This document shows positions 5,731 through 12,397 of a stretch of 12,397 nt of DNA, one piece after another (within the stretch, counting starts at the first letter, position 1; every line of letters begins with the position of its first letter). Below the pieces are notes generated by a model. That model was not told the DNA's origin and searched no databases. It saw only the letters and a program-made list of their open reading frames with translations. The stretch lies in assembly GCA_003024985.2 (NCBI GenBank), contig PXIH01S0035752.1; one strand, written 5' to 3'. The position numbers were made by a program, and so were the translations under genes. Origin of the DNA: Euperipatoides rowelli. Lineage: Eukaryota; Onychophora; Udeonychophora; Euonychophora; Peripatopsidae.

Positions 5731-8220
5731 ATTAATATTATAATTTCCTGATAGAAAGTCAGGACACTTCCTTCATACTATTCTTGCTTTCACTTATACT
5801 TAAAACTTGTTGCACTTCCATGTAGAGGTGCAGTCAAGACAATACAGCATTAGATGTGACTTCCCTAATGGTTTTGTAAAAGATCAACATTTTGCGGATC
5901 TCCCCATTTTATCTTTGTGACAAATTCTCCATTGTGAAAAAAATGTTAAAAATAACAGGGATTGATAATGTACCAACGGCTTTATGTAAATATCTCATCA
6001 CATGAAGTACCAATATACTGGCGATGCACTAGCGAAAGAAAATAATAACCATCAAAAGATCATAGCCGTTACAGCATCTGGTCATTTCCGATACACAGAA
6101 GATGATTTATTTTAAAGTGCCAATATTTGGCTAAATTTATGTTAAGAGGTTAAAAATAAAAAAAAAACTTCCCAAATTTATAAAAAATAATCCCTAAAAT
6201 TAACAGTGGGAATCAACGGATGTCACTAAACCATATAACAAAATTGAATGAATGGAATTTTTTTAATAAATAAGCTATATTAATTAAGCTATTAGTTCTA
6301 AGAATTTTTGGAAAGATTTCTAATTGCACGTGCTGAATGTGAAATAAAATGAAGTAGTAGTCAATAAATGGCATGAATAAAATATTTTAAAAAAGTTTTA
6401 ACAAAATATAAAATGTGCCGAGAATTATTTAAAATCTTACATATATTCTTACAATAATACCCTGGCTTGTCAATTATATTATGGTATTATTCTAAAATAG
6501 CCTTAGGATAATCATGATGTAACATTTGAAAAAATTCTCAGCGGATTTTAATTTTGAGGTGTTCATTAACTGTGCTTTCATTTCTTTTTACATTAATTTC
6601 TTAGTGTAAAAGTATATATGGTATACAGTACACATATACTCATGAATAGATATTTGGAATAAATATTACTTGCACTTTGGTCAAGCAGTATTCCAATTTT
6701 ACATGCACAGTATGAAGTTAAATTGTCCAATAATTCACCCATTGTATTTTTCAATTATATCAATGTGACCATAAATGACATTTTAACGTATCCCCCTCCT
6801 CCACTTTAGACCCAGATTAGTTACGGTATTTGATTGTATTGTTCCAACAATGTAGACCAGATTCTAACTTAAGGTATCATTTTCCATGTTGTAAATTTTT
6901 AATATATTTTCTTCTCAAAATAACTAATTCGGTCTTTGACAATAAATTGTTTCTGCTATAGTAGAATCTAATACATCAACAGTTAATTATACTGAGTGAT
7001 AGCACAGTTAGATCCATTAAGATTAAGGTATCACTTGTAGGTTATTTTATCAGAAATTTGAGAGATATACAGTACATATAGATTGCAATACTGTAGACAG
7101 GTAGTCAATGAAGTGTTATGATTTTACCATATCTAATTTGTTTTAATGACTTTTAGAGTTTATTTCCCGTGAAATTTATGAAAAGACTTCAAAATTTTGA
7201 ACTAGAATGAAATTTAAAAAATGTTCATTATTAACAGGAGGTTAAAATTACAAAACGATCTACAGAATTTGGTCTTTTTACATTCCCAAACTAAATAGTT
7301 TGGGAATGGAACTACAATGCGGTTTGTAGTTAGAGGAGGGGGGTTAATATTTTTAGCAGTAAGATTATATAAAAAAAACGTAGTAAATCTGATCCATATT
7401 CAGAATCTAAGTAAAAATTTTATAAGCTGTCCATTCAATCAATAAAAAAAAAATCCTCAATATTCAATCAAAAAAAAAAAAATTAAAATGAAACGAAACA
7501 TATTTGAAAGCAAGTGTTCAACGAGTGATTAATCATACTGTACAGCATTTATTTGCATTTTGAAGAATCTACAGTAGGCTTTGGCCTAATACATTCAAAG
7601 GGATCAGCTTTCAACATGTTACAAATTCAAAGGTTAGATAAAAATGGACGCTTTACAACCAGCATCAAATAACAAAGAAAAACGATGCTTTAAATTATTT
7701 TTTTTACAAAATTAATATTCTATTGCTCTAGATGTTGTTTTTTTAATGTAGGGAATATAGCTTGATATACTATTGCATTTTTAAAACAGCCGGATAGTCT
7801 ACGGAAAACAAGATCAAATTTTAATTTTAAATATTATATCGGCTTAATACTTTCGGATTTTTATTGAAAGCAATCCATATATTCATGAGCTAATTGTACA
7901 AATTACAATTTATGAAATATCGATGATAAACAAGCATATAAATTACCGGTAACCTAAATTCGTATATTATTATTGACCGGCCTCAACGACCAAGGTCTGG
8001 TTTGCTTTTTTTTTTTTTTAAAAAAAAATAGATTGTAATTTACAATGGCTGAATTACATTAATAAATAATATAAATGTAAGTAAAGATACGCATTTTTAA
8101 AATTAAACCAATGTTTATAATCATCATCAACAACAACACACACACAAAAATAAAATAAAAAACCAAGACATTTTCTGTTTAATTAATAAACACTGTAGGT
8201 AACTATTCTATAATACCGTA
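5731..8220. other. Gene-free AT-rich region, possible 5' intron of the LRRC14-like gene
   Basis: No open frame above noise and no domain is visible on either strand over about 2.5 kb. It contains poly(A) and poly(T) runs (for example T14 followed by A9 at 8006-8028), a CA/AT-rich simple stretch near 8135-8160, a 13-bp perfect hairpin at 7281-7308 and a TTACCGGTAA palindrome at 7943-7952. Because the exon ending at 5523 opens with a splice acceptor, transcription on the - strand must come from somewhere to the right, so this DNA is probably intron of that gene. Confidence 0.5.
7281..7308. repeat. Perfect 13-bp inverted repeat with 2-nt spacer
   Basis: CATTCCCAAACTA (7281-7293) and TAGTTTGGGAATG (7296-7308) are exact reverse complements around AA. 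No T-run or coding gene is next to it, so a terminator role is not supported. It is too short for a microRNA precursor. Confidence 0.85.
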
Positions 8221-8229
8221 CCTAGTTCA

Positions 8230-8347
8230 TTCGAGTTCGGGATAAACATTGACAGCAAACTAACGCTGTTCATTGGTTATAAATTTAGCGCATGCGTACT
8301 ATTTTCGGTTGACTTTAAATCCGCTGTGCACTATAACGTTTTTCAAC
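8230..8347 (+). promoter_or_regulatory. DDX1 promoter region with NRF1-like palindrome, ATTGG and TATAAA
   Basis: Within about 130 bp of the DDX1 start codon lie ATTGG (8272-8276, a CCAAT box read on the - strand), TATAAA (8278-8283) and GCGCATGCGT (8288-8297). The last has the palindromic CGCATGCG core of the NRF1 consensus YGCGCAYGCGCR and differs from it at two edge positions. The CpGs here stand out in very AT-rich DNA. NRF1 and CCAAT sites are typical of housekeeping and bidirectional animal promoters. If the TATAAA is used, transcription would start near 8305-8315. It may also serve the LRRC14-like gene on the other strand. Confidence 0.55.
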
Positions 8348-8371
8348 ATGCACGTTTGTTTTTTACTTTAA
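8348..8371 (+). other. Seven-codon upstream ORF of DDX1
   Basis: An ATG at 8348-8350 opens seven codons closed by TAA at 8369-8371, 27 nt before the DDX1 ATG and in the same frame. It is translated only if the transcript starts upstream of 8348. If so, it would reduce or modulate DDX1 translation by reinitiation or leaky scanning. The TAA also shows that DDX1 cannot begin further upstream in its frame. Confidence 0.5.
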
Positions 8372-8398
8372 CTTTTAAAGTTAATTAAACACATAGAC

Positions 8399-10612
8399 AT
8401 GACTGCTTTCGAAGAATTTGGTGTTATGCCTGAAATTGGCCAGGCAGTTGAAGAAATGGAATGGACTCTTCCAACAGATGTACAATATGAAGCCATACCT
8501 ATGATCCTGGGTGGTGGTGATGTGCTTATGGCAGCTGAAACTGGAAGTGGTAAAACAGGCGCGTTTTGTTTACCAATCATACAAATTGTACATGAAACAC
8601 TTAAAGATATACAAGCTGGAAAGGGAAAAAAAAGTGGTAAAAGTGCAGCAGCTGTGTCCATAAAGTGCATAATGAATGTTTTTGATAGAGATTCTGCAAT
8701 GGCTATTAGTCCTGAAGGACTTTTATGTCAAAGCAGAGATCAACAAGGTTGGCATGGATGTAGAAGTACAAAAGGGATAGTAAATAAAGGTAAATATTTT
8801 TATGAGGCAACCATAACTGATGAGGGTTTGTGTCGAGTAGGCTGGTCTTCTATCAAGGCAGCATTAGATTTAGGTACTGATAAACAAGGATTTGGTTTTG
8901 GTGGAACCGGTAAAAAATCTTTTGCCAAGCAGTTTGATTCTTATGGTGAATCATTTGGCGCTAAAGATACTGTTGGTTGCTTCATAGATCTCGATAATGC
9001 AACAATCAAATTTTCAAAAAATGGTAAAAATTTTGAAACTGCTTTCACAATTCCACCCCATCTTAAAAGTGTCCCTCTTTATGCTGCAACTGTACTCAAG
9101 AATGCAGAAATTTCATTCAATTTTGGAGAAACTCCCTTTAAATTCCCTCCAAAGGATGGTTACATTGCATTATGTGAAGCTCCTAAAGATTGTATTATAA
9201 ACTCAGAAATAAGTGGATCCACTGGTGGTGGTGGTGACTTAAAACTAAAATCAAATTCTCCTCAAGCAATTATTATTGAGCCTTCTCGTGAGTTGGCTGA
9301 ACAGACTTTTGTCCAGATTAAAAAATTCAAGAAACATCTTAAAGATCCAGAAATAAGGGAATTATTATTAATTGGAGGAGTGAGTGCCAAGGAACAGATT
9401 TCAGTGTTGCAAAGTGGGGTGGATATTGTTGTAGGTACACCTGGTAGATTAGAAGACTTAATATCAACTGGTCAGTTATCATTATCACAGGTCCGCTTTT
9501 TTGTTTTGGATGAAGCTGATGGTCTTCTTACCCAAGGTTATACAGATTTAATCAATCGTATCCATAAACAGATTCCGTCTGTCACTCCTGATGGAAAACG
9601 ATTACAGATGATAGTATGTTCAGCTACATTGCACTCATTTGATGTTAAAAAAATGGCTGAAAGATTAATGCATTTTCCAACATGGATTGATTTAAAAGGA
9701 GAAGATAGTGTCCCTGAAACTGTGCATCATATGGTTTGTACTGTTGATCCTACAAAAGACCAATCTTGGAAGAACCTTAAACGATCCATTACTACTGACG
9801 GTGTTCATGAAAAAGATAGAATCAACCCCAGTGGTACCAGTCCAGAAACGTTGTCGGAAGCTGTGAAAATTCTTAAAGGAGAATATATTCTACAAGCTAT
9901 TAATGAACATAAAATGGATAAGTGTCTAATATTCTGTAGAACAAAACTTGATTGTGATAATCTTGAGCAGTATTTGCTATTGCAAGGTGGAGGCTCCAGA
10001 AATCCCAATAATCCTTATTCATGTGTGTGCTTGCATAGTGATCGCAAACCTGCTGAACGGAAAGACAATCTTCAAAGGTTTAAAGACAATAAGGCAAAAT
10101 TTTTGATATGTACGGATGTAGCTGCCCGTGGAATCGATATAACTGGAATGCCATTTGTTATTAATGTTACACTTCCTGATGAAAAATCCAATTATGTTCA
10201 CCGTATTGGACGTGTTGGCCGAGCTGAAAGGATGGGTCTTGCTATTTCTTTGTCAGCAAGTGTCAAAGAAAAGGTCTGGTATCATTCTTGCCCAAGCCGT
10301 GGAAAAAATTGTAGAAACACACGACTAGCAGATGAAGGTGGATGTTGTATTTGGTACAATGAGCAACAATATTTGGCTGATATTGAAGAGCATCTGTTGG
10401 TGACTATTCAACAGGTTGATAAAGATATGAAAGTGCAAACAAATGAATTTGATGGAAAAGTCACTTATGGTCAAAAGAAAATTGATTCTGGAACTGGCTA
10501 TCAAGGTCATGTTGCATCATTAGCTTCCACAGTAGCCGATCTTGCACAACTTGAAAAATTAGCCCAATCATCCTTCCTGGGCTTGCGACATAATAAATCG
10601 TGGCAGCGTTAA
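8399..10612 (+). CDS. DDX1: ATP-dependent RNA helicase DDX1
   Basis: DDX1 is a DEAD-box RNA helicase of nucleus and cytoplasm. In animals it works in the tRNA-ligase complex with RTCB, and in RNA handling at DNA breaks and microRNA processing. The 737-residue frame is complete, near the usual 740, and collinear with the animal protein. Motifs in order: Q motif (LPTDVQ, 24-29), Walker A AETGSGKT (46-53), a SPRY insertion (about 90-265) that is the mark of DDX1, PSRELA (295-300), TPGR (347-350), DEAD (371-374), SAT (408-410), IFCRTK (511-516), TDVAARGID (572-580) and HRIGRVGRA (601-609), then the DDX1-specific C-terminus with [10 protein letters not shown]. No key residue is missing. The ATG is the first after an in-frame stop at 8369. 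The CDS has no introns, unlike typical vertebrate orthologues, suggesting either intron loss or an old functional retrocopy. Confidence 0.97.
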   Translation: MTAFEEFGVMPEIGQAVEEMEWTLPTDVQYEAIPMILGGGDVLMAAETGSGKTGAFCLPIIQIVHETLKDIQAGKGKKSGKSAAAVSIKCIMNVFDRDSAMAISPEGLLCQSRDQQGWHGCRSTKGIVNKGKYFYEATITDEGLCRVGWSSIKAALDLGTDKQGFGFGGTGKKSFAKQFDSYGESFGAKDTVGCFIDLDNATIKFSKNGKNFETAFTIPPHLKSVPLYAATVLKNAEISFNFGETPFKFPPKDGYIALCEAPKDCIINSEISGSTGGGGDLKLKSNSPQAIIIEPSRELAEQTFVQIKKFKKHLKDPEIRELLLIGGVSAKEQISVLQSGVDIVVGTPGRLEDLISTGQLSLSQVRFFVLDEADGLLTQGYTDLINRIHKQIPSVTPDGKRLQMIVCSATLHSFDVKKMAERLMHFPTWIDLKGEDSVPETVHHMVCTVDPTKDQSWKNLKRSITTDGVHEKDRINPSGTSPETLSEAVKILKGEYILQAINEHKMDKCLIFCRTKLDCDNLEQYLLLQGGGSRNPNNPYSCVCLHSDRKPAERKDNLQRFKDNKAKFLICTDVAARGIDITGMPFVINVTLPDEKSNYVHRIGRVGRAERMGLAISLSASVKEKVWYHSCPSRGKNCRNTRLADEGGCCIWYNEQQYLADIEEHLLVTIQQVDKDMKVQTNEFDGKVTYGQKKIDSGTGYQGHVASLASTVADLAQLEKLAQSSFLGLRHNKSWQR

Positions 10613-10812
10613 TTATTTCAATACCGGTATTAAAATTTCTTATAAAACATTGCATTAAAAATATTCATACAGTAGGTTGCTGCTTAATTTGTTTTAATCT
10701 ATCATTTTTTTTGTTGGTTTTGTTTTTATAAAGGTTTATTAAAACTTTTTTTTTTGTATGCAAGTTTACAGTATGTAATAAATACCCATACAATTAAAAA
10801 ATATATACTGGG
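10613..10812 (+). other. DDX1 3' untranslated region
   Basis: AT-rich sequence without an open frame follows the TAA stop. It begins with the palindrome AATACCGGTATT (10620-10631) and contains T-rich runs. The end is placed about 30 nt after the only good AATAAA downstream of the stop, so it is approximate. Confidence 0.6.
10777..10782 (+). terminator. Polyadenylation signal AATAAA of DDX1
   Basis: A canonical AATAAA lies 165 nt after the DDX1 stop codon, followed within 40 nt by T/G-rich sequence (GGGTCATTGAATCATTTTGT). Cleavage is expected near 10795-10812. No long genomic poly(A) tract follows; only A6 is seen. Confidence 0.65.
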
Positions 10813-12177
10813 TCATTGAATCATTTTGTATTAGCACTGTACTTGCTATTTATATTTTTCATTTCATTATTTATGCATTGTAGTATATATTTTGGATTGA
10901 ACTTGAAGTAGCCTATTTATTTAAATATTAATATGAACCTCATACTTGGAGTTTGGAAATTTTTGGTTTAGATTATATTTTTTTAATAGGAATTGTAGTT
11001 TGTTTATGCACTGATACTTTGCATACTTTAAACCAAACTTTTTAAATTTTGTACATGTTTTTTAGATATTGGTACTTATTTATTATTGACATTTTTTCAC
11101 CAGTCCATTATAGAAATATAATTTGAAAAATGTTAAAAAGTTATTTGTTCAGCTCGATGGTGATGGAAGTTATGAGGGAAGAGAAAATTAATTTGTTAGA
11201 TATGATCACGCTATGAAATTTTTGAATGGAAGGTGATAAAGAGTTGGGCTGTCACCTTTTAAAAACTGAAATTCGGTACAACTAATATCACCCTCACACT
11301 CCTTTGAGAAGGCTATTCTATTTGCTGGGGAGCAATATTGTTTTTTTTTTTTTTTTTGTCACCAGTTCCAATAAATGGTGTACATGCCTGGGTTGCCCAC
11401 ATTATTGTATTTGTGGTGCTCTGTATAAAAATACTTGAACTTAGGTTAAATTTAACCACAAACTTAAATTTATTAAGGTAACAATAGCATATAAATAATA
11501 AATACATTTCATTGTTGCCAGTTTTGGGAAAGAAGGACCCAAAAATAAAATGCGGGAGAGCCCCCAGGATTCTGTAGCCAACCCTCTGAAATTAATAAAA
11601 AAAATTAATCAAATATTGTTCTTAGAAGACATTTTGTATTAACTATATGAAATTTCTAATATTTTTTTTTATTATAACATTCAAAGTAATTACAAAATTT
11701 CTCTGAGAAATTATTTCTTTTAAGGCGTTTTCGTCAATACCTAACGTTTTGAATTCAATATTTTTGTTGTTAAGCACACAAACTGAACTAGACTGTTCGT
11801 CATTAGAAAATCTCGTTCATTTCTTTCATTCGTTTTGTTTCCAACTTGGAGGTGGATTACTTCATGAGATTTGTTTTTTAAAATGGCAGACAAAAAAAGT
11901 TATCATTGCTTCTATTGTGGATTTATTAAAGTGATCGAAATTATTATGTAAAAACTAATTACAATATACTGTATGTGATGACACAGTAATAAATTAATAA
12001 TTATTCTTTTTAATCATTCAATAGAATGTAAATGAGTCCTACATCCGTCAAGGGCTAAGGTCTCGTACAAGTTTTTCATCATATATTTCCCTTTATTATT
12101 ATTTTATTAATATATAGCCCTTAAATATAATGTTTAGTAATATACTGTATGTATAGGCTTGAAAGTTTGTTTCTTGA
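10813..12177. other. Gene-poor intergenic stretch
   Basis: Mostly AT-rich DNA with homopolymer runs (T18 around 11340). Open frames here are short and unlike proteins. A less AT-rich patch at about 11520-11590 (GCGGGAGAGCCCCCAGG) may be a repeat fragment, but I do not recognise it. A 22-codon ORF at 11883-11951 is listed separately as a weak candidate exon. Confidence 0.5.
11883..11951 (+). other. Short ORF, possible first exon with CxxC motif
   Basis: ATG in good context (A at -3, G at +4) opens 22 codons beginning MADKKSYHCFYCGFIK and ending at TAA (11949-11951). The C-x-x-C spacing is that of a zinc-finger start, and AAA|GTGATC at 11928-11936 could serve as a splice donor. No following exon, promoter or transcript evidence is visible in the remaining 450 bp, so chance is a real possibility. 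Confidence 0.15.
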
Positions 12178-12397
12178 TTAACCTTCAAGCGGTCGCGGTC
12201 AAAATTTTGACATGAGCGGTCGCGTGTCGTAAATTTTACGACTCATAGAATCCTCTCTATAAAAGTTTCCAAATATGTGTAATTAAATGATTACACTTAT
12301 TTATGTTCTATTTAATGTTTGGAATTTATAAAGAAAAGAAAATTCTAACAAACAGATTTTCTTTTTGTGATTATAATTCTAATAGCGGCATTCATTA
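12178..12397 (+). mobile_element. Probable left end of a piggyBac-like (TTAA) element, truncated by window edge
   Basis: TTAA (12178-12181) is followed by CCTTCAAGCGGTCGCG and then two tandem units of 27-28 bp. Each unit is AGCGGTCGCG (12188-12197, 12215-12224) followed by a perfect palindrome: GTCAAAATTTTGAC at 12198-12211 and GTCGTAAATTTTACGAC at 12226-12242. piggyBac-type elements insert at TTAA, commonly begin with a CCYT-type terminal repeat and carry subterminal repeats. The CpG-dense block contrasts sharply with its surroundings. A TATA box at 12258 could drive a transposase gene further right. The other end and any transposase lie outside the window, so the family call is inferred from the end structure alone. 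Confidence 0.45.
12258..12265 (+). promoter_or_regulatory. Canonical TATA box
   Basis: TATAAAAG lies 16 bp after the second palindrome of the putative transposon end, giving an expected start near 12288-12295 for a + strand transcript leaving the window. In AT-rich DNA such words also occur by chance; the neighbouring palindromes raise its weight a little. Confidence 0.4.

Noticed and set aside
7260-7400. Hairpin at 7281-7308 as a microRNA precursor or terminator
   Set aside because: The stem is only 13 bp with a 2-nt loop, and no adjacent transcript or T tract supports either role.
11749-11934. 61-codon + strand frame
   Set aside because: No recognisable features and starts in AT-rich noise. 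The only point of interest in it, the ATG at 11883, is in a different frame.
1-12397. CRISPR arrays, tRNA or rRNA genes, bacterial operons
   Set aside because: No regularly spaced repeats with unique spacers, no tRNA B-box, no rRNA-like stretch and no ribosome-binding-site/gene clustering were seen; the window is eukaryotic.

Overview
This is AT-rich nuclear DNA from an animal, probably an invertebrate. The signs are a metazoan-type DDX1 gene, a spliced exon of the LRRC14/PRAME family, animal-style promoter motifs (NRF1-, CCAAT-, YY1-, ZNF143- and ETS-like) and remains of several kinds of transposon. Nothing looks bacterial or organellar. I cannot name the species, and a marine origin is only an impression.

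Layout. 1-750 holds no gene. About 752-2436 is the 3' part of the pol region of a Ty3/gypsy-type LTR retrotransposon on the + strand: RNase H tail, integrase zinc-binding region, DDE core and GPY-type C-terminal module. It is broken by several frameshifts and lacks LTRs. 2667-3204 on the - strand is a second decayed coding region in four frames. It carries a CxxC motif and a C-terminal stretch resembling the segment found before PolB-type domains in some large DNA mobile elements. 3205-4803 is repetitive: AT-rich inverted repeats, a tandem repeat of about 130 bp, and a repeat-like stretch with several motifs typical of housekeeping promoters.

The two credible host genes lie on opposite strands. 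5069-5523 (-) is a well-formed exon holding the N-terminal part of an LRRC14/PRAME-like leucine-rich-repeat protein, with a clear splice acceptor and a plausible donor. 8399-10612 (+) is a complete, intact and intronless DDX1 RNA helicase of 737 residues. Just upstream is a compact promoter-like block (ATTGG, TATAAA, a palindromic NRF1-like site) and a seven-codon upstream ORF. The two genes point away from each other, so they may share a promoter near 8230-8300 with a 2.7-kb 5' intron on the LRRC14-like side. That is inference.

10613-12177 is the DDX1 3' UTR followed by gene-poor DNA. From 12178 to the right edge there is a TTAA followed by palindrome-rich, CpG-rich direct repeats and a TATA box, resembling one end of a piggyBac-type element that runs out of the window. 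I found no convincing new biological system. The points most worth checking are the intronless DDX1, the possible bidirectional promoter, the promoter-motif-bearing repeat, the piggyBac-like end and the - strand relic.
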